From Streptomyces durmitorensis (GTDB taxonomy: Bacteria > Actinomycetota > Actinomycetes > Streptomycetales > Streptomycetaceae), in assembly GCF_023498005.1 (NCBI RefSeq), contig NZ_CP097289.1:9424001-9488000 (forward strand): DNA of 64,000 bases, given 5' to 3'. The notes beneath the pieces are model-generated. The model saw nothing but the letters and a program-made list of their open reading frames with translations, was not told the origin of the DNA and ran no database searches. Both the position numbers and the translations under genes were made by a program. Below, one piece after another: positions 8,839 through 17,671 of this stretch; the first letter of the stretch is position 1; every line of letters starts with the position of its first letter.

Positions 8839-9931
8839 GTCACCCGGGCTGAGCGTCCGCCTCAAACTCACCCTCAGCTACGCCGGCTTCCTCATGCTGG
8901 CCGGCGGACTGCTGCTCGGGGCGGTGTGGGTGTTCCTCCTCCGCTACGTCCCCGACCGTGCGATGCTCAAGAACGCCGATGACAACGACATGGGTGGCGT
9001 CTTTCCCGTCCGGTCCGTCCTCCTGGGTGTCTTCGCTCCGAGGGCAGCAGTGGTATTGGCATTCCTGCTGGTGTTCGGCCTCGTGGGAGGGTGGATCCTC
9101 GCCGGCCGCATGCTGGCTCCCCTGATCCGCATCACGGACGCGACCCGCATGGCCACGAACGGCTCACTGTCCCACCGGATCCAACTGCCGGGCCGCAAGG
9201 ACGAGTTCCGCGAACTCGCAGACGCCTTCGACACCATGCTCGTACGGCTCGAAGCGCACGTCGCCGAACAGCAGAGATTCGCGGCCAACGCCTCTCACGA
9301 ACTGCGCACCCCGCTGGCGATCACGAAGACACTCCTCGAGGCGGCCCGCAACGATCCTCACCGCGACACCGACCAGCTCGTCGACCGCCTCCACGCCGTC
9401 AACACCCGAGCGATCGACCTCACCGAGGCACTGCTCCTGTTCAGCCGTGCCAACCAGCGGTCCTTCACCCGAGAGCCGGTCGACCTGTCCCTCCTGGCGG
9501 AAGAAGCCACCGAAACGCTCCTCCCTCTCGCGGAGAAGCACGGCGTCACCATCGAGACCGGCGGCGACATCACCCCCACCATCGGATCGCAGGCGCTCCT
9601 GCTGCAGCTGACCACGAACCTCGTGCACAACGCGATCGTCCACAACCTGCCTGACCAGGGCAGTGTCCGGGTCACTACGAGCCTTCGCCCCAAGACGGTG
9701 CTCCTCACGGTCGAGAACACCGGCGAGAAGCTCACCCCGGAGCTTGCCTCGACACTCACCGACCCGTTCCAGCGCGGCACCGAACGCGTGCACGCCGACC
9801 ACGCAGGCGTCGGTCTCGGCCTGGCGATCGTCAAGACGATCACCCATGCGCACGACGGAAGACTCACCCTCACCCCGCGCACCGCCGGCGGGATCCGCGT
9901 CACCGTGGAACTCCCCGCGACAGCCCCGTAG
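8831..9931 (+). CDS. vanS: VanS-type sensor histidine kinase
   Basis: A 366-residue kinase. I prefer GTG 8831 (MDRSPGLSVRLKL) because GGGGGAGG lies just upstream; ATG 8816 is in frame and also possible. Two membrane segments (about residues 12-38 and 70-92) flank a very short extracellular loop of about 30 residues. HAMP, the phospho-acceptor His156 (AANASHELRTP), the N box (NLVHNAIVHN) and G boxes (GVGLGLAIV) follow. The short sensor loop and overall sequence match VanS of S. coelicolor, which detects glycopeptides directly. It should control VanR and hence the divergent vanY-vanJ genes. Confidence 0.9.
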   Translation: MDRSPGLSVRLKLTLSYAGFLMLAGGLLLGAVWVFLLRYVPDRAMLKNADDNDMGGVFPVRSVLLGVFAPRAAVVLAFLLVFGLVGGWILAGRMLAPLIRITDATRMATNGSLSHRIQLPGRKDEFRELADAFDTMLVRLEAHVAEQQRFAANASHELRTPLAITKTLLEAARNDPHRDTDQLVDRLHAVNTRAIDLTEALLLFSRANQRSFTREPVDLSLLAEEATETLLPLAEKHGVTIETGGDITPTIGSQALLLQLTTNLVHNAIVHNLPDQGSVRVTTSLRPKTVLLTVENTGEKLTPELASTLTDPFQRGTERVHADHAGVGLGLAIVKTITHAHDGRLTLTPRTAGGIRVTVELPATAP

Positions 9932-9961
9932 GCCCCTAGGCCGAGAGGCGAGCGTGGTCGT

Positions 9962-10936
9962 CTAGGGCAGCAAGGGCATCGCGCCGCCGTTGAGCAGATC
10001 GGCGCCCAAGGGGGTGAGGATGTGCCGCACCCGTTGACGCTCCCGCATGCTGGCGATCAGTCCGGCCTGGCGCAGCACCGCCGCGTGTTCGCTGGCCGAT
10101 GACAGCGATACGCCGGCGTGGCGAGCCAGCTCGGTGGTGGTGCGGGGTTGGTGGAGCGTCTGCAGCACTGCGGCACGGGTGTGCCCCAGCAGGGGCGCCA
10201 GCCTGGAGTCCGCCGTGGCCGCCTGCTCCGGAACGGGGGAGCAGGCGGGGTAGACCAGCACGGGCAGCAACTGCTCGTCCAGGAGGGCGACCGGCGTACG
10301 GCGACAGAAGTACGACGGGACGAGCAGCAGTCCGCGCCCGCCCAAGTGCACGTCCCTGTCCACCGGGTAGTCGGCGGCCAGCACCGAGGAGTCCCAGCGC
10401 AGCATGGGCGCGAAGGTGTGCAGCATCGCTTCCGTCCCGCCGCGGCACTGCACTCCGGTGCGGTGCTGCCGGTCGGCCTCCACACGGCCGGCGACCCCGG
10501 ACCACAGGGGCTGAAGGACGCACCTGTTGTACCGGTGCAGGGCTCTGCCCAGCCAGTGCAGGGTGTCCACTTCGCCGTCGGCGAGGGACCGGGTCCAGGC
10601 GGGCAGCGCGTGGTGCTGCGCCAGCAGGGAGAGTTCCTCGCGCATGCGGCGCCGGGGTGTGGACAGGACGGCGTCGATGCCGCTGTCGAGCCCGTCCAAC
10701 GCCGCCGCGGGGGTGAGGAAGTCCGGAAAGTATCCGCGGGCGGGCATCAGCGGGGTCAGCGCGCGCAGTATCTGCTGCTGCGGGTGGGACGGCGTCCGTC
10801 CGCCGAGGATCGCGCGGGCGTTCCTTCTGCCTTCCTGGAGTTGGTGCATGCTCAGGACGATTTCCCACAGTGGGTCGGGCCTCTCGGCGACCCGGGTCCG
10901 GGACAGATCGCCCCTGGTGAAGTGCATACGCAGCAC
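9962..10936 (-). CDS. ArsR-like winged-helix transcriptional regulator (DUF5937-type)
   Basis: A 324-residue protein. GTG 10936 (MLRMHFTRGDL) is preferred because GGGGGA sits four bases upstream; ATG 10927 is an alternative. The N-terminal ~220 residues (HFTRGDLSRTRVAERPDPLWE...) match the DUF5937-type region of Streptomyces ArsR-like regulators. Residues ~245-320 form a winged helix (LGHTRAAVLQTL, TTTELARHAGVSLSSASEHAAVLRQAGLI). No metal-binding cysteines typical of metal sensors are evident. Ligand and targets are unknown. It is convergent with vanS with only 30 bp between, so a role in van control is not implied. Confidence 0.8.
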   Translation of the reverse strand: MLRMHFTRGDLSRTRVAERPDPLWEIVLSMHQLQEGRRNARAILGGRTPSHPQQQILRALTPLMPARGYFPDFLTPAAALDGLDSGIDAVLSTPRRRMREELSLLAQHHALPAWTRSLADGEVDTLHWLGRALHRYNRCVLQPLWSGVAGRVEADRQHRTGVQCRGGTEAMLHTFAPMLRWDSSVLAADYPVDRDVHLGGRGLLLVPSYFCRRTPVALLDEQLLPVLVYPACSPVPEQAATADSRLAPLLGHTRAAVLQTLHQPRTTTELARHAGVSLSSASEHAAVLRQAGLIASMRERQRVRHILTPLGADLLNGGAMPLLP

Positions 10937-11147
10937 GGTTTCCCCCGATGGTCCGCTACGGCGTTGTCCTGCCTGCACAGGTCTTCGCGTTTCTCGGTGG
11001 CCGACCTCTCACGGGACGGCCCGAAACGCCGGGGCAGGCAGGCGCTGCCCAGGCGCTCGGGTCTTCCGGCGCTGGTCAGGGCGCCGGAATCGCCTGGTGC
11101 ACGGGCAGTTGTCTACAGGCTAGAAGTCATCGGACCCGGGGACCAAC

Positions 11148-11191
11148 GTGCACGGTGCTCAACTCCGGGCTCGGGTTGTGCACGGTGCTCA
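11148..11191. repeat. 14-bp direct repeat pair
   Basis: GTGCACGGTGCTCA occurs at 11148-11161 and again at 11178-11191, exactly 30 bp apart. The second copy overlaps the 3' end of the minus-strand regulator gene. The rest of the 30-bp unit is not conserved. Function unknown; it may be a small local duplication. Confidence 0.6.
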
Positions 11192-12706
11192 GATGGCCTG
11201 GGTGGCCCGGCCCGCGGCGATGTGCAGCGCGTGGACGACGTGGTGGGTGCCGGTGCCGGTGGTCAGGAGATCCAGGCCCAGAGCGGCCTCTGCGGTGCGC
11301 AGGTGCGCCCGGACCGTGTTGCGGCTGATGCCCATGCGGTGGGCGGTCTGCTGCGCATCCGCATTGGCGTCGATCCAGGCCTGGAGCGTGCGGCGGTGGC
11401 GGGGTTGCAGGGGGCGCAGCACCGTCTGGGCCCAGGCGGCGGCGGGCTCGGTGCTCAGCAACTCCTCCAGGGCAGGGGGCACGTGGTGGCCATCGGGTTC
11501 GGGACCGGAGCCAGAGCCGACGAGCGCGAGGGCCAGGTGGACGGCAGCGCGGCAGCGGACGTCGGCGAGGTCCTGACCGAGGGCTTGTTGTGCACGCCTG
11601 AGGTGGGCGGTGACGGTGTTGCGGCTGAGGCCCAGCAGACGGGCCACGCCGGAGCGGGGCATGCTCGTCGCAAGCCGGGTGATGTCGGCACTGGTCTTGG
11701 GGGCGGCGTCCAGCGGCCGCAGAAACGCCCGGGCCCAGGCGAGGGCGGGCTGAACGGGGAGGAGGCCTGCCAACGACGTCTGGCCCTGATGGAAGGCGAC
11801 ACGGCCGGCCGTGGTGCGGGCACCGGCCAGCGCATGGGCGGCCTGGCTGTAGGCCTCCGCCGTGGCGTGCAGGGGCTGTACGCCACTGATGCCCAGCGCA
11901 TAGCGCGGATTGTCGCGCACCAGACGACGCAGCGTCTCAGCCAGCCCGGGCGCCGGGCCGTGGCTGACGCCGTCACGAGCGCGGTTGGTCTCGTCGTCCT
12001 CGGCGATGAGACAGATCAGATGCTCTTTGAATACGGGGCAGTGCACTATCAGCGCCGACCCGTGATAGCCGGAAGGATCCTGATGGGCCTGTGCGATCCG
12101 GTCACGGTCGGCCGACGGGCAGCGCAGCAGGTGAATCCGCAGCCGATCGGCGTCCAGGAGCGGGGGAACGACACCGGTCGTCATCCGCCGGGCGAGCAGC
12201 GGACCTCCGGCCAACAGCCCGTGCAGCACGGCGAATCGCAATTGGCGTGCCTTGTCGTCGTAGACCCGCCGCGTTTCCTGTCCGGCCTCGGCGCGGCGCA
12301 GCAGGGCCAGCACGCTGCCGGTGTGCGAGGTCAGCGCGACGGTCTGGGCGGTCGGCTGCGACCCGGCGGCCACCACCAGCACCGGGCGCGGTCCGTGCGG
12401 TCCAAGCGCTTCGCAGCGCACGTGCAGCCCTTGAGTCTGGGTCGCAGCCGCGGCCAACTGCCCTCCGCACAGGCGCGCGAGCAGCCCGGCGAGCTCGGAC
12501 AGCACCTCCTGAGGAAAGGCTGCCGTGGACGCCTCCACCGTGCCCGCGTCCTGCGCGACCACCGCGGCGTGGACGCCGGTCTGCCGGTGCAACCAGTCGA
12601 GCATCCTGCAGACGTCCGGCCCGGCCTCGCAGGATGCCTGACGCCGCACCTCACGCAGAAGCCCACCCAACTGGGCTTCCAGCAACTGCTCCCCGTTGTC
12701 CCGCAC
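11189..12706 (-). CDS. PucR/CdaR-like transcriptional regulator with two C-terminal HTH motifs
   Basis: A 505-residue protein from GTG 12706 (MRDNGEQLLEAQL). The frame is open to ATG 12820, but the extra residues are Arg/Trp-rich and resemble no domain, so the later start is preferred with modest certainty. The middle region resembles the sensory part of CdaR/PucR regulators. The C-terminal half has two similar helix-turn-helix motifs (ARLLGLSRNTVTAHLRRAQ and AHRMGISRNTVRAHLRTAE), each followed by LGxDL, suggesting duplication of the PucR-type DNA-binding domain. Target genes are unknown; neighbours give no clear pathway. Confidence 0.78.
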   Translation of the reverse strand: MRDNGEQLLEAQLGGLLREVRRQASCEAGPDVCRMLDWLHRQTGVHAAVVAQDAGTVEASTAAFPQEVLSELAGLLARLCGGQLAAAATQTQGLHVRCEALGPHGPRPVLVVAAGSQPTAQTVALTSHTGSVLALLRRAEAGQETRRVYDDKARQLRFAVLHGLLAGGPLLARRMTTGVVPPLLDADRLRIHLLRCPSADRDRIAQAHQDPSGYHGSALIVHCPVFKEHLICLIAEDDETNRARDGVSHGPAPGLAETLRRLVRDNPRYALGISGVQPLHATAEAYSQAAHALAGARTTAGRVAFHQGQTSLAGLLPVQPALAWARAFLRPLDAAPKTSADITRLATSMPRSGVARLLGLSRNTVTAHLRRAQQALGQDLADVRCRAAVHLALALVGSGSGPEPDGHHVPPALEELLSTEPAAAWAQTVLRPLQPRHRRTLQAWIDANADAQQTAHRMGISRNTVRAHLRTAEAALGLDLLTTGTGTHHVVHALHIAAGRATQAI

Positions 12707-13083
12707 GGCTCTGCGCCCCCTGCCGACAGCCAGATTCTCCCCGCACCAGCCTGCCCGAATTCGCCGTGCCTGGCAGCCAACTACCCAGCCGCCCTCTGTC
12801 GCGGCTGCGCGTGGAGCCATATCCTTCTCTCAGGCGAAGGATTCACGTGCTGTCGCTGACCGCGTGCTTCCATCAGGCTCCCAGCCCCCGAGCCGGAACA
12901 ACACAGAGGCCCGGCTGGAGCCGTATCACCGACAACACGGCTCCAGCCTCCGCCCGCCCGGCGTGTGGGGGTACATCCCGCATCCCCCAACTCCGGGAGG
13001 GCCCTTGTGGGGATGCGGTGGTGGGGAGCACCGCATCCCCACGCTTGGGGATGCCTCACGCCGACGCTGCCCCGCGGCCGGCT
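12707..13083. other. Intergenic region, 377 bp, no gene recognised
   Basis: No convincing coding sequence was found. The region holds the promoter side of the PucR-like gene and, at its right end, several GGGGATGC/GCATCCCC motifs including a perfect hairpin that probably terminates the STAS gene. Confidence 0.6.
13007..13042 (-). terminator. Hairpin, 14-bp perfect stem, downstream of STAS gene
   Basis: Arms 13007-13020 and 13029-13042 pair perfectly with an 8-nt loop. It lies 42 bp beyond the stop of the minus-strand STAS gene, as expected for a GC-rich actinobacterial terminator without a U tract. Extra copies of its core (GGGGATGC at 13047-13054, GCATCCCC near 12980) flank it. Confidence 0.7.
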
Positions 13084-13428
13084 TCATCCTGCCGCCGCGC
13101 AGGCCTGTTCCGTGGACGGGTAGAGGTTGAGGATCTGGTCGGCGCCGGTGATCCGGAGCATGCGCAGCAGTTGGGGCGGCGGAGCGGCGATGCGCAGCGT
13201 GGTGGCCTGATGGATGAGGAGCAGCAGGTTCAATGCGGAGGAGTCCGCGAAGCTCACTGCGCCGGTGTCCAGGATGAGCACCGGGAGTGCGGCGGCCGCC
13301 CTCTCCATGGCTTCGCGCACCGGGGGCATGGAGTCCATGTCGAGGTCCCCTCGGACGACGACGACCCAACTGCCCTCCCTCGTGTACTGCTCCACGACGC
13401 ACTTGGGGCGGCTGAGGCCCTCGGGCAT
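13084..13428 (-). CDS. STAS-domain anti-anti-sigma factor
   Basis: A 114-residue single STAS domain. ATG 13428 follows AGGAG at a spacing of seven. The segment DTGAVSFADSSALNLLL matches the phosphorylatable serine loop of SpoIIAA/RsbV-type antagonists. Such proteins bind an anti-sigma kinase when unphosphorylated and free the sigma factor. No partner sigma factor or clear RsbW kinase is adjacent; the nearest HATPase-like gene in the window is 43 kb away. Its circuit is therefore unknown. Confidence 0.85.
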   Translation of the reverse strand: MPEGLSRPKCVVEQYTREGSWVVVVRGDLDMDSMPPVREAMERAAAALPVLILDTGAVSFADSSALNLLLLIHQATTLRIAAPPPQLLRMLRITGADQILNLYPSTEQACAAAG

Positions 13429-13798
13429 GGGGCTACTCCTGACATGCGGGGTCTGGACACGCGCTCATTGTTGCTACCACCAATGCTCAATGTCTAATCC
13501 GGCCAGGATAGATTTCTGCATACTGGCCGATGAGGTAATCGACTCCTGTCGGGTTAGAGGAGTGCTGGGTGGGGCGCGAGGGGGTAGGAAGGCCGGCAAG
13601 CAAGGTGCACGTTCGGTGCGGGCGCGCAGAGCCACGTTCGTAAGTCCCGCGTCGACGAAGTCCGTTACCGCCTCCAGGGGAGTAGCCTCAAAGTATCGAG
13701 AGTCTTTCGCGCACCGGCTTCCACGTCGGTGTCGTTCTCGGCGAGTGACGACACCGAGCCGGGCCCACGGGCCAGCGGTCCGGAGACAGGTTCGCGCA
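13429..13798. other. Intergenic region, 370 bp, divergent promoters
   Basis: Space between the minus-strand STAS gene and the plus-strand DUF5994 gene. It must contain both promoters. I see no conserved gene, repeat or structured RNA in it. Confidence 0.5.
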
Positions 13799-14377
13799 AT
13801 GCCCGCGACCACCGACCGACCCACCCTGCGGATCGTGCCCTTCAGGGTTCCGACCGCCCGCCTCGCGCTGAAACCCGTGAGCCCCGCCCGAGGGCTTCTG
13901 GACGGCGCCTGGTGGCCTCGCTCCCGGGACTTGGCGCAGGAGCTCTCCACTCTGGCCGACGTGCTGGATCCCTTGTGGGGGCGGATCACTCGCATCGCCG
14001 TCAACCCTATGTACTGGCCGGTCATCCCGCGGGAAGTGCCCGTCAACGGCCATGTGGTGAAGGTGGGTTGGTTCACGACGGAGTTGGACCCCCACAAGAT
14101 CATGCTCCTGTCCTACACCGCGGGCCGATGGGACCTGCTGGTGATACCGCCCGAGTCCAGCGCCCCGGCAGCAGCCCGCCTGATGGCCGCCGCGAGCGAG
14201 AGCGCCGGGCCTCCTGTGACCGCGAGTACGCTCATGGCAGCGGAACAGGTCCTCCACGGCAGCTCAGAGGCCGGCCGGGAGCCGGATGCCAAAGAGGACT
14301 GGGAGTACGGCGGTGGCGGCACCCCGTTGGCACTGGTCGCTGTGGCTCTGCCGAGCCATCTGACCAGGGAGATGTGA
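13799..14377 (+). CDS. DUF5994 family protein
   Basis: A 192-residue protein starting at ATG 13799 (MPATTDRPTLRI). It carries the features of the actinobacterial DUF5994 family: RGLLDGAWWPRSRDLAQEL, DPLWGRITRIAVNPMYWP and VGWFTTELDPHKIMLLSY. No catalytic motif, signal peptide or membrane segment is visible and no biochemical function is established to my knowledge. The ribosome binding site is weak (GGAGACAGG, about 10-12 nt away). Its stop overlaps the start of a small membrane ORF. Confidence 0.82.
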   Translation: MPATTDRPTLRIVPFRVPTARLALKPVSPARGLLDGAWWPRSRDLAQELSTLADVLDPLWGRITRIAVNPMYWPVIPREVPVNGHVVKVGWFTTELDPHKIMLLSYTAGRWDLLVIPPESSAPAAARLMAAASESAGPPVTASTLMAAEQVLHGSSEAGREPDAKEDWEYGGGGTPLALVAVALPSHLTREM

Positions 14378-14580
14378 GCGCCGTGCTCACAGGCTTGGCC
14401 TTCAGCGTCCTGCTGATCCTGATCGTTGCCGCGACACGGGCCGGGCAGGCCGCAGGGCAGCCACCCACCCACCGCCCCCTCCACGGAGCCCGCCGCGGTC
14501 CGGCCGTGGCGCGCAAGCGTGACGGCGGCCGGGGGCGTTCGCGCCCCTGGCGCCGGAACACGCATCGTCGTCGCCACTGA
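14374..14580 (+). CDS. Possible small membrane protein, coupled to DUF5994 gene
   Basis: A 68-residue ORF whose GTG overlaps the preceding stop (GTGA). An in-frame GTG at 14383 has better spacing from the AGGGAG at 14366-14371. The first ~22 residues are one hydrophobic helix (VLTGLAFSVLLILIVAA); the rest is a strongly basic Arg/His/Pro-rich tail. The overlap and helix suggest a real translationally coupled membrane peptide, but I recognise no family and the basic tail could be fortuitous in GC-rich DNA. Confidence 0.42.
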   Translation: MSAVLTGLAFSVLLILIVAATRAGQAAGQPPTHRPLHGARRGPAVARKRDGGRGRSRPWRRNTHRRRH

Positions 14581-14688
14581 TCCGGCAGCGGACGGACGCC
14601 GACTCCCCGCGCGCTTCGGGGGAGTGAGGGCTGCAGTGCGGTGGCCATGAGAGCTCTTGCGGACTGCTGTGCGGAGGGGCGGGTGGAT

Positions 14689-15711
14689 TCACAGCCGACG
14701 GGAGGCGACGCGATCGGGGGTCGGCCAGCGCACGTCGTGCACCCAGCCGAGGCGCTCGAGGAGACGGATGACGGCGGCCGAGGGGTCGAGCTGGCCGCGG
14801 TCGACGCCGTGGCGCGCGCTGGTGGGGTCGGCATGGTGGAGGTTGTGCCAGCTCTCGCCGAAGGAGAGCAGGGCCAGCGGCCACAGATTGGTGGCCCGGT
14901 CATGGCGCCGGGTGCGGAACGGCCGGTCCCCGATCACGTGGCACAGGGAGTTCACGCTCCAGGTGACGTGGTGGAGCAGCGCGATGCGCACAAGTCCCGC
15001 CCACAGCAAGGCGGTCAGGGCGTGGACCAAGGTGCCGCCGATGGCCCAGCCCACCGCGAACGGCAGTGCCAGGGTGAGGATGCACAGGGCGGGAAAGGCG
15101 CGCGAGACAGCGCGGATGTCGCGATCCGCGAGCAGGTCAGGGGCGTAATGTTCGGCGGGCGTGGCGTCGTTGCGGAACAGCCAGCCGATGTGCGCGTGCA
15201 GCAGACCGCGCAGTTGGCCGCGCAGGTGCGTGCCGTAGCGGTAGGGGGAGTGCGGATCTCCCGGCCGGTCCGTGAAGGCGTGGTGGCGGCGGTGGGTCGC
15301 GACCCAGCCGATGACGTCCCCCTGGAAGCTCATCGACCCGGCCACCGCGAGCGCGATGCGTACCGGCCGGACGGCACGGTATCCGCCGTGGGTCAGGCCG
15401 CGATGGAAGCCGACCGTGACGCCGAAGCCCGTGACCATGTAGAGGACGAGGGCGAGCAGGACGTCAGCGGGATGGATGAGGCTGCCCCACAGCAGCCAGA
15501 CGGCCAGGCCCAGCGCCAGGAAGGGAGCAACGACGATCACCGTCGTCACGATCACGTACAGCCGCTCGCCCCTGCTGCGCGGGGCGGTCGGCTCTTCCGC
15601 GGAGAAGGGCCCCGCTCCGTCGTATTCCTGTTCCTGAGAGGGCTGGACGGCGTCCGACGGTGCGCTCGTTGGACCGGCATGGGCCGCGGACGTGGTGGAA
15701 CTGGCCGGCAT
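14689..15711 (-). CDS. Membrane fatty acid desaturase (acyl-CoA/acyl-lipid delta-9 type)
   Basis: A 340-residue integral membrane desaturase. ATG 15711 follows AAGGAG with six-base spacing. The three histidine boxes of the di-iron site are visible: HRGLTH, HRRHH and ESWHNLHH. Hydrophobic stretches (LYVIVTTVIVVAPFLALGL, ADVLLALVLYMVTGFGV, IGGTLVHALTALLWAGLV) fit a four-helix topology. It should introduce a cis double bond into membrane acyl chains using O2 and an electron donor. It is monocistronic, with hairpins upstream that isolate it from the next gene. Confidence 0.9.
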   Translation of the reverse strand: MPASSTTSAAHAGPTSAPSDAVQPSQEQEYDGAGPFSAEEPTAPRSRGERLYVIVTTVIVVAPFLALGLAVWLLWGSLIHPADVLLALVLYMVTGFGVTVGFHRGLTHGGYRAVRPVRIALAVAGSMSFQGDVIGWVATHRRHHAFTDRPGDPHSPYRYGTHLRGQLRGLLHAHIGWLFRNDATPAEHYAPDLLADRDIRAVSRAFPALCILTLALPFAVGWAIGGTLVHALTALLWAGLVRIALLHHVTWSVNSLCHVIGDRPFRTRRHDRATNLWPLALLSFGESWHNLHHADPTSARHGVDRGQLDPSAAVIRLLERLGWVHDVRWPTPDRVASRRL

Positions 15712-15935
15712 GGGGAACTCCTTGACCTCGGTGCGATGGCGCGGCCGGGGTCACGGGCTGCTCCTGCGCGGCTGTTGGCGTGCGGCGAAGGGACGTTCAG
15801 GGCGTGTTGTTCGGATGCGTACGACGCTTCGGCCGCCGGCTGATCCTGATCCGGGGACGGAAGGGCTGGGAGCGAGCGCCATGGAACCGCGGGGCCTGGC
15901 CCGGCCTGAGCACCGGCGTACGAGAGGCCCCCGCT

Positions 15936-15958
15936 GCACCCAGCGTACTCCTGGGTGC
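15936..15958. terminator. Small hairpin, 8-bp stem
   Basis: GCACCCAG (15936-15943) and CTGGGTGC (15951-15958) pair across a 7-nt loop in the space between the desaturase and the frameshifted gene. It probably assists the stronger terminator next to it. Confidence 0.45.
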
Positions 15959-15987
15959 CCGAGTGAGGCCGCGCTGCGCCTGTGCGA

Positions 15988-16023
15988 CCGTGCCCGCCTC
16001 CGGTGTGGGGGAGGCGGGCACGG
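15988..16023 (-). terminator. Terminator hairpin, 14-bp perfect stem
   Basis: Arms 15988-16001 and 16010-16023 are perfectly complementary with an 8-nt loop. It lies 60 bp beyond the stop of the minus-strand deacetylase/frameshifted gene pair and upstream of the desaturase, separating the two units. The 371-bp interval 15712-16082 holds no gene I can support. Confidence 0.75.
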
Positions 16024-16082
16024 CGTGGGGCCAGGTCTCGCACGGTCAGGACTGAGTCGAGTCCGGCCTGACCAGGGGCAGG

Positions 16083-16818
16083 TCAGGTGGTGCGTGCCAC
16101 CTTCACCGTGAGGTTGTAGTCACCCTTGCCATCGGTGAAGCGTCGGACGACGTCGTACGATTTTCCGGCGGTCGGCAGTTGCTTCGCCACCGCTTGGCTG
16201 GTGAAGACGAGGACGTTGTCCGCGACGTGGTCATCCTCCATGAAGCCGATGAGCCACTGGATCATGGCGCCGACTCCCGCCACCACGGCCGCTACCCAGG
16301 CCGCCACGACGGTGGCGCCGAGAACGGCCGGTGAACTTGGAGGCCTTGATGGTGAACCGCGCAGAGGCCGCCGAGGTGGAGGGGGAGCCGCCTTGCTCCG
16401 CGCCCGCCTGTTGCACGCCACCTTCGGGCGCGGTGGCCGACGGGATCGCGTGGGCCGACTTGATGATCTCGGGGACGTCGCGCTTCAGCTCGGCCATGGT
16501 GTAGTTCTGCTTGACGTCTAGCTGCGCGAACCTGCTCGAGAACATCTCGCTGCGCAGTGACTGCGGGAGTTTCCTGTCGAGCTTCCCGTGCGCTTTGATC
16601 TCCTGGTCGGTGTAGCCGTTCTTGCGGAAGGCCGACACGATGGCCTGTTCCAGGTCGGTCAGTTTGGTGCCTTCGGCGTGCTTCGCGAAGCTGTGCAGGA
16701 CGATGGCCAGGAACCAGGTGCGGTCCTTGTGGGCCACGAACTTCAGGCGCAGAGCCGCCCCCCTGCCCTGGTTCTGCACGAGTTCGTCGAACACGACGTC
16801 CAGCGGTCGAGCTGCCAT
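16083..16818 (-). pseudogene. Frameshifted hypothetical gene coupled to polysaccharide deacetylase
   Basis: Two partial frames make one sensible protein of about 245 residues. The first (start 16818, MAARPLDVVFDELVQNQGRG) runs to ARFTIKASKFT near 16340. It then degenerates to an Arg-rich tail while the other frame continues with AVLGATVVAAWVAAVVAGVG, a membrane helix, and ends VKVARTT at 16083. The switch point lies around 16330-16340 (plus-strand AACGGCCGGTGAAC). The start codon overlaps the deacetylase stop (TAATG), so it was translationally coupled. I recognise no family. It may be a true frameshift mutation, a sequencing error or, less likely, recoding. Confidence 0.6.
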
Positions 16819-17606
16819 TAGGCGGCGAGGGTGGTGAAGCGGAATCCCCGGTCGAGGAGACGGGGCAGGTAGGCCTTGAGGGCTTCGATGGTTTGGGTGC
16901 GGTTGGCGCGGCCCTCGTACTCGGGGTACGTGTGCCGGCTCAGGACGCCGTCGTGGTGAAGGACGACGGCCCCTGTTCTGGCCTGGTCCAGGACAGTTGC
17001 AGAGATGTGCGCCGCGCCTGGGTTGGACCAGTCGCGCGGATCGATCGACCAGCAGAAGGGCCGCATTGCGAGATCCGCGCAGATCGTGAGTGCGGCAGGG
17101 GTGAAGTGTCCGTAGGGAGCGCGAAAGAGAGAAGGGCTACGGCCGCCGTGGACGCGGGCGACAGCCTCGTTGGTACGGGTGATCTGGCGACGGACTGCTG
17201 TCGTGGACAGCTTCTCGAGTTTGGGGTGGGACCAGGTGTGGTTGCCGAGCGTGTGACCGTCCGCAACGATCTGGCGTACGACATCGGGGTACTTCTCCAC
17301 ATTGACGCCAAGCACGAAGAACGTCGCCCGCACCCCGTGGCGGCGCAGGACCGCCAGGACCCGAGGGGTGTACAGCGGGCTCGGTCCGTCATCGAAGGTG
17401 AGGGCCAGAGTCATGGGGCCGGCGGCGATCTCGGATTCCGGAACCGGCCGGGGCCCGGGGCGCCCGTCAGCCGCTGATGGCCGGGCAGGCTGCTCGTGGC
17501 AGGGATCCGCGCTCTGGGCGACCGCACTCCGTGGGTAGCACAGGGGCAGCACAGCAGCGCTGCCAACGGCCAGAAAGCGTCGTCGTGTCGTGGCTGAGTG
17601 ATCCAT
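16818..17606 (-). CDS. Secreted polysaccharide deacetylase (CE4, NodB homology)
   Basis: A 262-residue protein from ATG 17606 (MDHSATTRRRFLAVG); ATG 17612 is also possible. A twin-arginine signal ends near AVAQSA. The NodB domain shows motif 1 TFDDGPS with the catalytic Asp and metal ligand, motif 2 HTWSHP with metal-binding histidines, then FRAPYGHFTP and DPRDWSNPG, and HHDG near the C-terminus. Family members remove acetyl groups from peptidoglycan, chitin or other GlcNAc polymers. Substrate is not determined here. It is coupled to the downstream frameshifted gene. A TTCAACA-type site lies 66 bp upstream of its start. Confidence 0.88.
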   Translation of the reverse strand: MDHSATTRRRFLAVGSAAVLPLCYPRSAVAQSADPCHEQPARPSAADGRPGPRPVPESEIAAGPMTLALTFDDGPSPLYTPRVLAVLRRHGVRATFFVLGVNVEKYPDVVRQIVADGHTLGNHTWSHPKLEKLSTTAVRRQITRTNEAVARVHGGRSPSLFRAPYGHFTPAALTICADLAMRPFCWSIDPRDWSNPGAAHISATVLDQARTGAVVLHHDGVLSRHTYPEYEGRANRTQTIEALKAYLPRLLDRGFRFTTLAA

Positions 17607-17671
17607 GGTCATCACCGCAGTGTCGCCCGCTTTCGCAGGCTCGAGGGCGAGACACGTCCAGAGGAACGCTG

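Noticed and set aside
6227..9931. Search around vanRS for vanH, vanA, vanX and vanK
   Set aside because: Flanking genes are rpoA and an ArsR-like regulator; no ligase, lactate dehydrogenase or dipeptidase motifs are present.
10118..12859. Very long plus-strand open frame opposite the two regulator genes
   Set aside because: Composition is that of an antisense shadow. The minus-strand frames carry clear HTH motifs and ribosome binding sites.
12975..13060. Cluster of GGGGATGC repeats considered as a CRISPR-like or attachment element
   Set aside because: Units are too short and irregularly spaced; the strongest part is a simple hairpin positioned as a terminator.
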